Shown: one piece after another, positions 26,530 to 36,139 of the stretch
Layout: each line of letters starts with the position of its first letter
Position numbering within the stretch: position 1 is the first letter of the stretch
DNA from: Cytophagales bacterium
Lineage (GTDB): Bacteria > Bacteroidota > Bacteroidia > Cytophagales > Cyclobacteriaceae
Reading direction: 5' to 3'
Assembly: GCA_003500135.1 (NCBI GenBank)
Contig: DNTA01000064.1
Span: forward strand, 1 to 46,567
Length of the DNA: 46,567 bases
Translations under genes and position numbers: made by a program
The notes under the pieces: model-generated
The model's input: only the letters and a program-made list of their open reading frames with translations
What the model was told of the DNA's origin: nothing
The model's database searches: none

Positions 26530-27069
26530 TTGGCAAATCAAACAATTGACGAATATAAGGAAGTAATTAAGGCCTGCAAAGACGTTTTTAAAAAGAAAAC
26601 AAAAGATTATGGTACAGCCTGGCGAATATTAAGGCTTCCTTCCATTACCGATCAAATTTATATCAAAGCCCAGCGAATCCGCTCAATCCAGGACAAAGGG
26701 CAACAAAAAGTGGAGGATGATATTGCCACTGAATTTTTGGGTATTGTCAACTATTGTGTCATAGCTATGATGCAGTTGGAGCTTCGGCAGGTAGAAGAAA
26801 CAGATATGACCTTTGAGGACGTAGAACCCTATTATGATCAATGCGTAGCAGAAACAATAGGGCTGCTGGAGAATAAAAACCATGATTATGATGAGGCATG
26901 GAGGCAAATGAGGGTATCCTCTATAACGGATATCATTTTAATGAAACTGTACCGGGTAAAACAAATAGAAGACAACGAAGGCAAAACTGTAATCTCAGAA
27001 GGGGTGAAAGCCAATTATCAGGACATGATGAATTATGCAGTTTTTTGCCTGATTAAATTGAAAAAATAA
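26530..27069 (+). CDS. DUF1599 family protein
   Basis: This 179-residue protein is made of two related halves. FKKKTKDYGTAWRILRLPSITDQI (about 18-41, read in two parts) is echoed by LENKNHDYDEAWRQMRVSSITD about 100 residues later, and both halves end in a VNYCVIAMM/MNYAVFCLI stretch. This matches the DUF1599 pattern. The fold and function are not certain; relatives are sometimes linked to nucleotide metabolism. The start is TTG 26530. It is 2 nt before the DoxX-like gene and divergent to folP. Confidence 0.65.
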   Translation: MANQTIDEYKEVIKACKDVFKKKTKDYGTAWRILRLPSITDQIYIKAQRIRSIQDKGQQKVEDDIATEFLGIVNYCVIAMMQLELRQVEETDMTFEDVEPYYDQCVAETIGLLENKNHDYDEAWRQMRVSSITDIILMKLYRVKQIEDNEGKTVISEGVKANYQDMMNYAVFCLIKLKK

Positions 27070-27071
27070 TT

Positions 27072-28178
27072 ATGAGGTGGATTAAAACGATTCTAAGGTT
27101 TATTGTTGGCGTATTATTTATTTTTTCAGGTACAATCAAACTTATTGATCCCAAAGGTTTCGGTATAAAGCTAGAAGAGTATTTCGAAGTGTTTGCTACT
27201 GATTTTGCTTCTTTTTTCCATGAACTAACGCCAGCTGCGCTGTATATAGCCATATTTGTCTGCGTATTGGAAGTTTTGCTTGGTGTGGCATTATTAATAA
27301 AATTCCATATTAAATTCACCTCCTGGGTTCTGGTGTTGTTGATTTTGTTTTTCACAGGGCTTACTTTTTATTCTGCTTATTTCAATAAAGTGACCGATTG
27401 TGGCTGTTTTGGTGACGCCATTCCACTTACGCCATGGCAATCATTTTATAAAGACCTCATCCTTCTTTTTTTGATCATGATGATTTTTTATTTCAGACGT
27501 GATTTCAAACCGGCTTTTGGTCGAAAAATGAGGTGGTTCATTATGAGTATTGCTTTAATTGTTTCCATTTGGATTCCTGTAAATGCTTTAAATCATCTTC
27601 CACTGATCGACTTTCGGCCTTATAAGGTGGGTGCAAATATTCCTGAACAGATGGAACCCTCAGAGCCGTTCCGTTATACTTATATCATGACAAAAAACGG
27701 TGAGGAGTTTGAGTTTGAGAACTACCCTGCTGATACCACGTATAAATTTGTGGAAATGATTCTCCAAAACCCGGAAGCACAGCCCAAAATTACGGACTAC
27801 AGCATATGGAACGATGAAGGGGATTTTACTGAAGCATCGTTTGATGGAAATAAACTTTTCGTAATTTTTCACGATGTAAATAAAACAAGCATTAACAGTC
27901 TCGGGAGAATTAAGATCTTTTTAAGTTCTTTGGGCAACGCTCATCTGGAAATCTGGCTGATAACCTCAAATGATGAGCAGACATTTGAAAATTTCAGGCA
28001 CGAATACCAATTGGCTTATCCCTACTTTTTTGCCGATAATACTGTTCTTAAAGCAATGATCAGATCAAACCCCGGAATAATGCTTTTACAGGAAGGGACC
28101 GTAAAAGGAAAGTGGCACCATAATGATACACCTGGGAAAGGCCAAATAATCAATTTGCTTAATAATGGCTCCTCATGA
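27072..28178 (+). CDS. DoxX/MauE-like membrane protein (BT_3928-like)
   Basis: This 368-residue protein has an N-terminal DoxX/MauE-type membrane domain (four segments, about residues 5-150) with FSGTIKLIDPKGF and a CGCFGD motif (Cys110, Cys112). A further membrane segment (about 155-172) is followed by a soluble region of about 190 residues, probably on the periplasmic side. The paired cysteines suggest thiol redox work, as in MauE and VKOR-like partners, but this is inference. The stop overlaps the ABC permease start by 4 nt. Confidence 0.65.
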   Translation: MRWIKTILRFIVGVLFIFSGTIKLIDPKGFGIKLEEYFEVFATDFASFFHELTPAALYIAIFVCVLEVLLGVALLIKFHIKFTSWVLVLLILFFTGLTFYSAYFNKVTDCGCFGDAIPLTPWQSFYKDLILLFLIMMIFYFRRDFKPAFGRKMRWFIMSIALIVSIWIPVNALNHLPLIDFRPYKVGANIPEQMEPSEPFRYTYIMTKNGEEFEFENYPADTTYKFVEMILQNPEAQPKITDYSIWNDEGDFTEASFDGNKLFVIFHDVNKTSINSLGRIKIFLSSLGNAHLEIWLITSNDEQTFENFRHEYQLAYPYFFADNTVLKAMIRSNPGIMLLQEGTVKGKWHHNDTPGKGQIINLLNNGSS

Positions 28179-29233
28179 TCAAATTTGTAGCAAGAAGGCT
28201 TTTCTACGGTTTTTTAATACTCTTCGGTGTAGAAGCTGTGGTGTTCTTGCTTTTTCATGCACTTCCTGGAGACCCCGTGGCTATGTTGGCGGGTCAGAGA
28301 AGTGATATTGCCACCAGAAATGAAATTGCCTCTGAACTGGGCTTGGATCAGCCTTTATTAAAACAGTTCATTTTATATTTAAACGACCAGTCCTTTATAT
28401 CAATTCACGAGAACACTCCTGAAAATCAGCAAAAGTACGAATACAACCCTTTGTTTCGATACGATAAGGATTATGTGGTAGCGCTTAAAAAACCTTATTT
28501 AAGAAGATCATTCCAAAGTAATAAAAAGGTTACAGAGATTATATCAGAAAATATTGAGGCCACATTTTGGTTGGCTGTTGCTGCCTTATTTATTGCGGTT
28601 ATAATTGGAATACCTTTTGGTATTGCCGCAGCCCTGAAGCAAAATTCATGGTGGGACCAATTCCTGATAGCCCTGTCGGTCGTCGGAATATCCGTCCCTT
28701 CATTCGTCTCTGCTGTAATTATTTCCTTGCTTTTCGGATATTATTTGAGCGACTATACAGGTTTAAACCTTACCGGTCAACTTTGGGTGACACATCCATT
28801 AAGAGGAAGGGAATTGCACCTGGAAAACATCATTTTACCAGCCATCACGCTTGGGATCAGGCCCTTATCCGTTATTGTGCAGCTTACAAGAAGCTCAATG
28901 CTGGATGTTTTGACTCAGGACTACATCAGGACAGCACAGGCCAAGGGCTTGGGTAAGTTTAAAGTGGTATTCAAGCATGCTTTAAAAAATGCGTTGAACC
29001 CCGTTGTAACAGCGGTTTCCGGTTGGTTGGCCACTTTGATGGCAGGGGCTTTTTTTGTAGAGTATATTTTTGATTGGAAGGGGATTGGCTTTGTGACGAT
29101 TAAAGCAGTTCAAAACCTGGATTTTCCTGTGGTAATTGGCTGTACACTTTTTATTGCCACGGTATTTATTATTGTGAATATCCTGGTGGATATTATCTAT
29201 GCTATGCTAGACCCTAAAGTGAGATTGAGATAA
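28175..29233 (+). CDS. Peptide-type ABC transporter permease
   Basis: This is a DppB/OppB-like inner membrane permease, 352 residues. It has the N-terminal FHALPGDP, about six membrane segments, and the EAA loop YIRTAQAKGLGKFKVVFKHA that contacts the ATPase. Compared with DppB it has an extra charged periplasmic stretch after the first helix (about 64-125). No partner permease, ATPase or binding protein is adjacent, so partners must be elsewhere. It overlaps aroK by one base (TAATG). Confidence 0.85.
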   Translation: MIKFVARRLFYGFLILFGVEAVVFLLFHALPGDPVAMLAGQRSDIATRNEIASELGLDQPLLKQFILYLNDQSFISIHENTPENQQKYEYNPLFRYDKDYVVALKKPYLRRSFQSNKKVTEIISENIEATFWLAVAALFIAVIIGIPFGIAAALKQNSWWDQFLIALSVVGISVPSFVSAVIISLLFGYYLSDYTGLNLTGQLWVTHPLRGRELHLENIILPAITLGIRPLSVIVQLTRSSMLDVLTQDYIRTAQAKGLGKFKVVFKHALKNALNPVVTAVSGWLATLMAGAFFVEYIFDWKGIGFVTIKAVQNLDFPVVIGCTLFIATVFIIVNILVDIIYAMLDPKVRLR

Positions 29234-29766
29234 TGGGACATATTTTTTTAATCGGTATGCCCGGAAGTGGCAAAACAACTATTGGTTCAGCGCTTGCAAA
29301 AAAAATGAACCTAGCTACCATTGATCTGGACTATGAAATAGAAAAACATGAAGGGGTTTCGATATCAACCATTTTTAAAAATAAAGGGGAAGTATATTTT
29401 CGGGATTTGGAAGCTGAAGTTTTAAGAGAAGTTATCAAGCTGTCCGTTCCACATATCATTTCCACAGGAGGCGGGGCGCCCTGTTTCCACGATAATTTGG
29501 CTAAAATATTGGATTCAGGAACATCAATTTATCTTTCATTAAAACCTGAAACACTATATCGCAGACACGGGAAAAAGGCTCAAAACCGCCCACTTTTAAC
29601 AGGGCTGGAAGGAGAGGCATTATATGAGGAACTTCTGAGCAAATTAAAAAAAAGAGGCCCTTTTTATGAAAGGGCCCAAATCATTATACCATGCGATGGC
29701 AAAAACATTCCTGAGATCACTCAGGAGATCTATGAACGACTGCTAAAAGAGCAGGCCAAAAGTTAA
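29233..29766 (+). CDS. aroK: Shikimate kinase
   Basis: AroK phosphorylates shikimate in aromatic amino acid synthesis, 177 residues. Walker A is GMPGSGKTT (8-16). DLDYEIEKHEG, FRDLEAEVL, STGGGAP and the lid RPLL follow in the family order. It starts on the stop of the permease gene. Its last 24 nt overlap the end of the convergent outer-membrane protein gene. Confidence 0.95.
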   Translation: MGHIFLIGMPGSGKTTIGSALAKKMNLATIDLDYEIEKHEGVSISTIFKNKGEVYFRDLEAEVLREVIKLSVPHIISTGGGAPCFHDNLAKILDSGTSIYLSLKPETLYRRHGKKAQNRPLLTGLEGEALYEELLSKLKKRGPFYERAQIIIPCDGKNIPEITQEIYERLLKEQAKS

Positions 29767-31368
29767 GGCGATACTCATATTTTGATTGCTAATGTCGACA
29801 AAATTCGGGTTGTATGTTTCCAAAATTGCCTCGGTCAGTTCCTGATCTGATCCGTCAGGGTAACGTCCGTCGGTTATATCTTGTTGAAGATATAATGCGT
29901 TTGCATCAGGCGGATAGAGGAAATAAGGATTGTAATCCGCGTCGTATTGCATAAATGTAATGGCCGCATCAATAAAAAAATCCTTATCCCGATACCCTAA
30001 ACCTGCACTCAGATTGGTTTGGGACTTGTCAATGAACTGATCCTGATATGGATTGCCAATATATCTGTAACCTGCCCTCAGGCGAAAATGACCTAGGCGT
30101 GCCTCACCTCCTATGCTGTAATTCAAGACATTTTCGTAGGCATTGGCAATAATATTGTTTTGAACACTCAGATCATCAACGCTGGACCCTAAATTCATTG
30201 AGGCATAGTTAATCCATTGTACATCAGCGCTGATAAATCCATTTTTTCCGATAAAAACCGACGCCCCAGCGTTCAGCCGCCATGGTGATGTTAAGTTAAA
30301 ATCGAATTCTAATGGATCATCCTCAGCAAACTCCCTGTTTAATACTGTCGTACTGTCGTAGTTAAAGTTATTGAAATTTGCTTCTACTGCGAAAATTGTA
30401 AACTCACTCATGCCTGTATAAGTAGGAGTATTGGCCGACACGCCAATCGTGATAAAATTTACCGGGCGGGCAATAATACCGAATGTTGCGTTTATTCCAG
30501 TGCCTCGTATTTCTGATGTTTCGAAAATCTGCGAGCTTTCCAATGCTGATTGCGGGTATTGCTCCATGTAGCTTTTTTCAATGTCATATCGCAAGGAAAT
30601 TATGCCCAGACCGGCGCCAAAATAAATTCTGTCATTGTAATTGCCACCGTATGAAAAATTCCACTGGTTTTTACTACCCTCGGTCACTATATTTTCCATT
30701 TGAGTAACTGGGAATTGTTCACCAGGAAAATCCGGGAGAAGCCTGTTGACGAAATCATTGCTTCCATCGGAAAAGAATTCAGTGAGATATGTGTTATAAG
30801 CCAGCCTTGGTAAACTAGGCCCTTGCCGGCTGATATCCACTCCATCATCATTCAATTCGTTGGAGAACTGAACTAAATAGTCGAGAACATCATTGTTTAC
30901 ATTTTGACCATTATAACTGATCCTGCTATGGAACTCATTTACCTTATTAAAGCTGATGGCAAAGGAACCTCCCCGCCAGGCACCCGGCACAAGGTCGCCT
31001 TTCGATTTATTGAACACTATACCAAAACCCTCGATATTGAACCTGTTTTGGTTGTCTGCTGTTAAGTTGTTTAAATACTTGCTTTCAGTATTGAGGATGT
31101 TGAAAGACGGGGTGATGGAGAATTCTGATTTTTGATAAAAACCAAGTCCGGCCGGATTGGAAAGCGCCGAAGAAATATCTCCACCGAGGCTTATTTGCGT
31201 ATTCCCGAGCCCCTGGATTCTGGCGCTTCCTACATAGTCGTATTGACTAAATAAAAGCGCCATCTCATGATAATCAAATGCAGCAGGCACTTTCTGCGCC
31301 GGGGAATTTGAAAAGGCAAAAACCATCAGGGCACTTATCAAAATAAGTGATTTGGCATACTTTAACAT
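29743..31368 (-). CDS. Outer membrane beta-barrel protein (OmpP1/FadL-like)
   Basis: This 541-residue protein has a signal peptide (cleavage near NSPAQ-KV). SARIQGLGNTQISLGGDISS and SNPAGLGFY are typical of the N-terminal plug of the OmpP1/FadL/TodX group and of related Bacteroidota porin-like proteins. The rest is a run of alternating beta strands ending in the aromatic-type MSIALTFGLLF. It probably moves hydrophobic compounds across the outer membrane; the substrate is unknown. It lies 46 nt downstream of the Ser/Arg-rich gene, separated by a terminator. Confidence 0.78.
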   Translation of the reverse strand: MLKYAKSLILISALMVFAFSNSPAQKVPAAFDYHEMALLFSQYDYVGSARIQGLGNTQISLGGDISSALSNPAGLGFYQKSEFSITPSFNILNTESKYLNNLTADNQNRFNIEGFGIVFNKSKGDLVPGAWRGGSFAISFNKVNEFHSRISYNGQNVNNDVLDYLVQFSNELNDDGVDISRQGPSLPRLAYNTYLTEFFSDGSNDFVNRLLPDFPGEQFPVTQMENIVTEGSKNQWNFSYGGNYNDRIYFGAGLGIISLRYDIEKSYMEQYPQSALESSQIFETSEIRGTGINATFGIIARPVNFITIGVSANTPTYTGMSEFTIFAVEANFNNFNYDSTTVLNREFAEDDPLEFDFNLTSPWRLNAGASVFIGKNGFISADVQWINYASMNLGSSVDDLSVQNNIIANAYENVLNYSIGGEARLGHFRLRAGYRYIGNPYQDQFIDKSQTNLSAGLGYRDKDFFIDAAITFMQYDADYNPYFLYPPDANALYLQQDITDGRYPDGSDQELTEAILETYNPNFVDISNQNMSIALTFGLLF

Positions 31369-31405
31369 GATTTACCTGATTAAACGGTTAAAGAAATAAA
31401 AAAAA

Positions 31406-31428
31406 GAAGCAGGACTATTGCCTGCCTC
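31406..31428 (-). terminator. Terminator of the Ser/Arg-rich gene
   Basis: On the minus strand GAGGCAGG and CCTGCTTC form an 8-bp stem (one G-T pair) with a 7-nt loop, followed by eight T. The stem starts inside the last codons and spans the TAG at 31415-31417. Confidence 0.7.
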
Positions 31429-32818
31429 TAGATCTTGAACCAGAAGATCCGCTTGATCTCGAAGGAGCGCTCGATCTTGATGGACTGCTACTTCTTTGGA
31501 AACTGCTTCCTGACGATCGGGATCTACTCGGGGTACTGAAAGAACTTCTGCTTCTACTAGGAGAAGAGCTTCTTTGATAGGTAGACCTGTTGTTGCTACC
31601 TGAACTAGGTCGTGTATACGTAGACCTTGAGTTACTTCGGCTATTATTCGAGTAACGCGATGGTCTGTCGTTTGTCATTGTTGACCTATTATTATAAGTA
31701 CTCCTGTTGCTTCTGCTATATTGTGTATTTCTACTATTGTTTATCGTGTTAATTCTTGAAGACGAAGATCTTCTGTTAATTGTTGAATTTTCATTATTTC
31801 TCGACCTTCTGTAATACTCGTTTTGAGTCGTAGAAAAATCTCTCTCAGAAGATACTCTTCGACCATTAGTTTGTGAGTAGCTTCGACCTTCTGTGGACCT
31901 ATTTCTTGTGTAGGTATAATCTGACCTTCTTTCATTATTATAAGATCGTCCTACGTTTCGATAGTTTCCACTGCTCCTTGAGTTCTTTGCACGGTATTGA
32001 ACATTTCTTGTTCCGTTATCATAGACGGTGTAGTAAGCAGGGTTGTAAAAACGATTGCCATAGTGGAAACCATTCCTGAATCCCCAATTATATGCAGAAT
32101 AGAACCCAAAGCCTGCGGGCCTTCCCCAGAACGGGTTGTGCCATGGTGAATAAAATGGGTCATTCCAAAAACCAGGGCCCCATGCATTACCCCAGGAGTA
32201 GGATAGACTAAACGCTGAATAAGGAGCGCCCCAGCCATAGCCGAAGTTATAACCAAAATTCCAGCCCGGTCTGGCCCATCCGTAGTACGGGTTAGCCCAG
32301 CTATTCCATCCAAATGGTGAGTTCCACGGATTGTTCCATGCTCCATACATACTGTTCCATCCGTAAGGGTTATTCCAGTTGTCATAATATGAATTCCGAA
32401 CGATATTACGGGTTGTGTAATTATTGCTAATTATCGTTTCGTGACCCTGATTGGTCATGGCAGCGCCATTTTGTGCTCCGTTATAATCCTCTACATAATA
32501 ATCGTCGCTGCTGTAATTATTGGCAGCAGGAGCATTATTCTGTGCCATTGCGGCTTGTGAGTCCGGTGATTTATATTTTGCAATATATTCAGGGTTCACA
32601 TTTTTAGAGGAATAGTTTTCCTGAGGGTTTTCCTCAATAGCTTCGTATGTAGTAGATAAAGAAGCTGGCTTATCCCCAATTTTATTTTCTTCCAACTTAA
32701 CGGTTTTCCTGTCTTTTGGCGTGAAATACATAAAGTCATATTCCTGCGCTGGCGCCGCTGAATAAGCAAAGGCGGCTATAATCGACAGGCTCAATATTTT
32801 ATTCATCGATGCTTTCAT
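31415..32818 (-). CDS. Secreted low-complexity protein, Trp/Asn/Tyr/Gly-rich centre and Ser/Arg-rich tail
   Basis: This 467-residue protein has a signal peptide (cleavage near APAQ, about residue 24). The N-terminal part (25-140) is Asn/Glu/Ala-rich. A centre (about 145-270) has many short Trp/Asn/Pro/Tyr/Gly units such as WNNPYGWNS and WNSPFGWNS. The tail (about 280-467) is almost entirely Ser, Arg, Asn, Tyr and Thr. A strong AGGAGG lies 7 nt before ATG 32818 and settles the start. I do not recognise a family. Composition suggests a surface or matrix protein that may bind acidic polymers or self-associate; this is inference. A long frame inside it at 31951-32385 is a by-product of biased codons. 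Confidence 0.75.
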   Translation of the reverse strand: MKASMNKILSLSIIAAFAYSAAPAQEYDFMYFTPKDRKTVKLEENKIGDKPASLSTTYEAIEENPQENYSSKNVNPEYIAKYKSPDSQAAMAQNNAPAANNYSSDDYYVEDYNGAQNGAAMTNQGHETIISNNYTTRNIVRNSYYDNWNNPYGWNSMYGAWNNPWNSPFGWNSWANPYYGWARPGWNFGYNFGYGWGAPYSAFSLSYSWGNAWGPGFWNDPFYSPWHNPFWGRPAGFGFYSAYNWGFRNGFHYGNRFYNPAYYTVYDNGTRNVQYRAKNSRSSGNYRNVGRSYNNERRSDYTYTRNRSTEGRSYSQTNGRRVSSERDFSTTQNEYYRRSRNNENSTINRRSSSSRINTINNSRNTQYSRSNRSTYNNRSTMTNDRPSRYSNNSRSNSRSTYTRPSSGSNNRSTYQRSSSPSRSRSSFSTPSRSRSSGSSFQRSSSPSRSSAPSRSSGSSGSRSRGRQ

Positions 32819-32876
32819 AATTTCCTCCTGAATATATTTAATTCGATTCCTTACAATATAACGCTAATTTAACAAT

Positions 32877-32910
32877 TTTGGTTAAAATAACCGACAAACT
32901 ACTATATTTG
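32877..32910 (+). promoter_or_regulatory. proS promoter
   Basis: TTTG at 32877-32880, then 22 nt, then TATATTTG at 32903-32910. This is close to the Bacteroidota consensus, 52 nt before the proS ATG. Confidence 0.55.
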
Positions 32911-32962
32911 CCAGACCAAGAACAATTAATATTGAGCAAACTTCATACCAAAAACACAAATT

Positions 32963-34438
32963 ATGAGTAAAGGTCTTCCAAAAAGATCAGACGATTATTC
33001 TGCATGGTACAATGAATTGGTAAAAAGGGCTGATTTGGCCGAAAATTCCCCTGTAAGAGGAAGCATGGTGATAAAGCCTTATGGGTATTCCATTTGGGAA
33101 AAAATGCAGGCCGGCCTCGATAAAATGTTTAAGGATACCGGGCATACCAATGCATACTTTCCATTGTTTATACCAAAATCATACTTGAGCCGTGAGGCCG
33201 ATCATGTCGAGGGTTTTGCCAAGGAATGTGCTGTAGTAACGCACTACAGGTTAAAGAAAAGTGAAGACGGAGGGGGTGTGGTTGTCGATCCTGAGGCTCG
33301 TTTAGAAGAAGAGTTGATTGTACGGCCTACCTCTGAAACGGTAATTTGGAACACATACAAAAACTGGATACAATCGTATCGCGATTTGCCTTTGCTCATC
33401 AATCAGTGGGCCAACGTAGTGCGATGGGAGATGCGGACGAGATTATTTTTACGTACGGCCGAATTTCTTTGGCAGGAAGGACATACTGCCCATGCCACAA
33501 AAGCTGAAGCCGAGGCGGAAACCATACAAATGCTGGAAATATATGCTGAATTTGCAGAAAAACATATGGCTTTGCCCGTGATCAAAGGAGTCAAAACAGA
33601 AAGTGAAAGGTTTGCCGGAGCTGTTGATACCTACTGTATAGAGGCGCTTATGCAGGACGGTAAGGCGCTTCAGGCCGGAACATCCCACTTTTTAGGACAG
33701 AATTTTGCCAAAGCTTTCGATGTCAAGTTCGCCAACCAGGAAGGTGGTTTGGATTATGTATGGGGTACGTCGTGGGGAGTGAGTACCCGATTGATCGGCG
33801 GATTGATCATGGCACATAGCGATGATAACGGCCTGGTCTTACCACCGAAACTTGCCCCTATACAAGTGGTCATCGTTCCTATAATGAAAGGTAAGGATCA
33901 ACTGGTTCAGCTGGCTGATCAAGCTAATAAAATAGCTTCAAAATTAAGAGATAAGGGAATCAGTGTGAAATTTGACGATCGGGATACGCATAAGCCGGGT
34001 TGGAAATTCGCCGAATATGAACTTAAAGGTGTGCCAGTCAGGATTGCTATCGGTCCCCGTGACCTCGAAAACGGCACAGTAGAAATTGCGCGCAGGGATA
34101 CTTTTGAAAAGCAGACGGTACAAGTGGATGAGGCTCCGGAAGTAATTTTCGAACTGATGGATGAGATTCAAAGCAATATTTATAATAAAGCACTAAATTT
34201 CCGTGAATCACACACAACTGAGGTGAGCACCTATGATGAATTTCAAGATGTGCTCGAAAATAAGGGAGGATTTGTCTTGGCTCATTGGGATGGTTCATCC
34301 GAAACAGAAGAACGTATTAAAGAGGAAACAAAAGCAACGATAAGGAGTATACCTCTAAATGCGGAAGAAGAAGCGGGTTCATGTGTATATTCCGGTAAAC
34401 CAAGTAAAAAGAAGGTACTATTTGCGAGAGCATACTAA
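32963..34438 (+). CDS. proS: Prolyl-tRNA synthetase (type 3, archaeal/eukaryotic-like)
   Basis: ProS charges tRNA-Pro, 491 residues. This is the short ProS form without the inserted editing domain of the E. coli type and with the archaeal/eukaryotic-type C-terminal extension. The class II motifs are seen as [19 protein letters not shown] (motif 2 region) and [16 protein letters not shown] (motif 3 region), followed by the anticodon-binding domain. The single-gene unit has its own promoter. The next gene starts 48 nt on with another candidate box. Confidence 0.97.
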   Translation: MSKGLPKRSDDYSAWYNELVKRADLAENSPVRGSMVIKPYGYSIWEKMQAGLDKMFKDTGHTNAYFPLFIPKSYLSREADHVEGFAKECAVVTHYRLKKSEDGGGVVVDPEARLEEELIVRPTSETVIWNTYKNWIQSYRDLPLLINQWANVVRWEMRTRLFLRTAEFLWQEGHTAHATKAEAEAETIQMLEIYAEFAEKHMALPVIKGVKTESERFAGAVDTYCIEALMQDGKALQAGTSHFLGQNFAKAFDVKFANQEGGLDYVWGTSWGVSTRLIGGLIMAHSDDNGLVLPPKLAPIQVVIVPIMKGKDQLVQLADQANKIASKLRDKGISVKFDDRDTHKPGWKFAEYELKGVPVRIAIGPRDLENGTVEIARRDTFEKQTVQVDEAPEVIFELMDEIQSNIYNKALNFRESHTTEVSTYDEFQDVLENKGGFVLAHWDGSSETEERIKEETKATIRSIPLNAEEEAGSCVYSGKPSKKKVLFARAY

Positions 34439-34456
34439 TTGGTAAGTTAAAATTGT

Positions 34457-34464
34457 TAATTTTG
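34457..34464 (+). promoter_or_regulatory. Candidate nfeD-floA promoter -7 box
   Basis: TAATTTTG matches TAnnTTTG and lies 22 nt before the nfeD ATG. The nearest TTG upstream is only 15 nt away, so the -33 element is unclear. Confidence 0.4.
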
Positions 34465-34486
34465 AATAAATGCTAGAGTACTAAAG

Positions 34487-34957
34487 ATGGAGTGGTTTCT
34501 CGTATTAACATTAGTTGTACTCGGAATAGGACTTATAGTCATTGAGATTATATTCGTACCGGGCACTACCGTTGTGGGAATAGTCGGATTACTTTCCCTG
34601 ATTGCAGGTAATTATTTTGCTTTTCAGTACTTTAGTACTTTAACTGCCGCCGCCATTCTGGGGCTTTCTTTGATAGGTGGTGCAATAACAACCGTTATAG
34701 CGTTCAAATCGGGTACCTGGAATCGTTTTTCGCTGAAAGGGGTGAACACTTCCAGGGTAAATCTTGGTCCTGGGGACCAATTGCAAATCGAACAGCGCGG
34801 CGTGGCGCTATCAGCGCTAAGACCTTTTGGAAAGGCGGAGTTTGATGATAAAATATACGAGGTAAGATCTGCCGGGAATTATGTAAAGCAGGGTGAAAAG
34901 ATCAAGATCATACTTCTGGATGGACCGAAAATATATGTAGAACCAATAAATGAATAG
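34487..34957 (+). CDS. NfeD-like membrane protein
   Basis: This 156-residue protein has three or four hydrophobic segments (to about residue 82), then a C-terminal OB-fold domain (about 90-156: GVALSALRPFGKAEFDDKIYEV). It is the short NfeD form without a protease domain. NfeD-like proteins pair with flotillins, and the flotillin gene begins 6 nt later. Together they are thought to organise membrane microdomains. Confidence 0.88.
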   Translation: MEWFLVLTLVVLGIGLIVIEIIFVPGTTVVGIVGLLSLIAGNYFAFQYFSTLTAAAILGLSLIGGAITTVIAFKSGTWNRFSLKGVNTSRVNLGPGDQLQIEQRGVALSALRPFGKAEFDDKIYEVRSAGNYVKQGEKIKIILLDGPKIYVEPINE

Positions 34958-34963
34958 CCTTTT

Positions 34964-35950
34964 ATGGATGCCTTTACACTCATAGTGGTGGTGATTCTGG
35001 CCATAGTGGCCTTCGTCATTCTTTTGTACTTTATTCCAATTAATCTCTGGATAACGGCTGTTTTTTCAGGCGTGAAAGTCGGGCTTTTTGAGCTCGTATT
35101 TATGCGAATTCGAAAAGTTCCTCCGGGAATAATCGTTCGCGAACTGATTACCTCGAATAAAGCGGGCCTGAAAGTAACTACTTCAGACCTTGAAACGCAC
35201 TTCTTAGCGGGCGGTAATGTGCCCAATGTTATCAGAGCGCTCATTTCTGCGGATAAGGCCAACATTGGTCTCGGATTCCAGCAGGCCACAGCCATTGACC
35301 TCGCAGGTCGTGATGTATTTGAAGCAGTGCAGATATCAGTAAACCCAAAAGTGATTACTACCCCTAAGGTAGCGGCTGTTGCGGCGGATGGTATACAACT
35401 TATTGCGGTGGCACGAGTCACAGTTCGAGCCAATATACAACAACTAGTTGGGGGTGCAGGAGAAGATACCATCCTTGCAAGGGTAGGTGAAGGTATAGTT
35501 ACTTCCATCGGTTCAGCGGAAACCCATAAAGAAGTATTGGAGAATCCGGATAAGATCTCAAAACTGGTGCTCGAGCGTGGTCTTGATGCCGGTACTGCAT
35601 TCGAAATCTTATCTATCGATATTGCCGATGTGGATGTGGGAACTAACATTGGTGCGAAATTACAAACAGATCAGGCAAGTGCCGACCTGAAAGTTGCAGA
35701 GGCGAAAGCTGAAGAACGCAGGGCTATGGCCGTGGCGCTTGAACAGGAAATGAAAGCTAAAGCTCAGGAGGCACGAGCCAAGGTAATTGAAGCAGAAGCC
35801 GATGTACCAAAAGCGATGGCTGAAGCTTTCCGATCCGGTAATTTAGGCATAATGGACTACTATCGCATGCAAAATATAGATGCCGATACCAAGATGCGTG
35901 ACTCGATTTCCGGAGAAGGACAAACGGGAAAAAGCTCTTCGGAGAAATAG
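34964..35950 (+). CDS. floA: Flotillin-like protein FloA
   Basis: This is a membrane-microdomain scaffold of the UPF0365/FloA family, 328 residues. It has an N-terminal hydrophobic hairpin or segment (about 3-25), a central PHB-type domain, and a coiled, Ala/Glu-rich C-terminal part (about 230-290: [20 protein letters not shown]). [19 protein letters not shown] and [20 protein letters not shown] are strongly family-like. It is transcribed with nfeD and ends at a perfect hairpin terminator. Confidence 0.93.
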   Translation: MDAFTLIVVVILAIVAFVILLYFIPINLWITAVFSGVKVGLFELVFMRIRKVPPGIIVRELITSNKAGLKVTTSDLETHFLAGGNVPNVIRALISADKANIGLGFQQATAIDLAGRDVFEAVQISVNPKVITTPKVAAVAADGIQLIAVARVTVRANIQQLVGGAGEDTILARVGEGIVTSIGSAETHKEVLENPDKISKLVLERGLDAGTAFEILSIDIADVDVGTNIGAKLQTDQASADLKVAEAKAEERRAMAVALEQEMKAKAQEARAKVIEAEADVPKAMAEAFRSGNLGIMDYYRMQNIDADTKMRDSISGEGQTGKSSSEK

Positions 35951-35974
35951 AACAAAGTCAAAATAATATTTGTT

Positions 35975-36004
35975 AAAGCCTTGTGGGGACACAAGGCTTT
36001 TTTG
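35975..36004 (+). terminator. Rho-independent terminator after floA
   Basis: A perfect 11-bp stem AAAGCCTTGTG / CACAAGGCTTT with loop GGGA is followed by TTTG. It begins 25 nt after the floA stop. The rest of the gap to 36140 is AT-rich, and I see no convincing promoter match in it. Confidence 0.9.
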
Positions 36005-36139
36005 TTTGCCTATTTCAAACCAAATTATGAAAATTTCAAAATCAAAATATAATATGCAGCAAATATTTCGATTATTGTAAAATAATTATTTAATTGCTGA
36101 TAATTTGGAAATTATATTCCCTAATTAAATCCATGGGTA

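Noticed and set aside
31951..32385. 144-codon minus-strand frame inside the Ser/Arg-rich gene
   Set aside because: It is a second frame of a low-complexity gene with biased codons. It has no ribosome site, and its sequence is a reading-frame echo of the Trp/Asn repeats.
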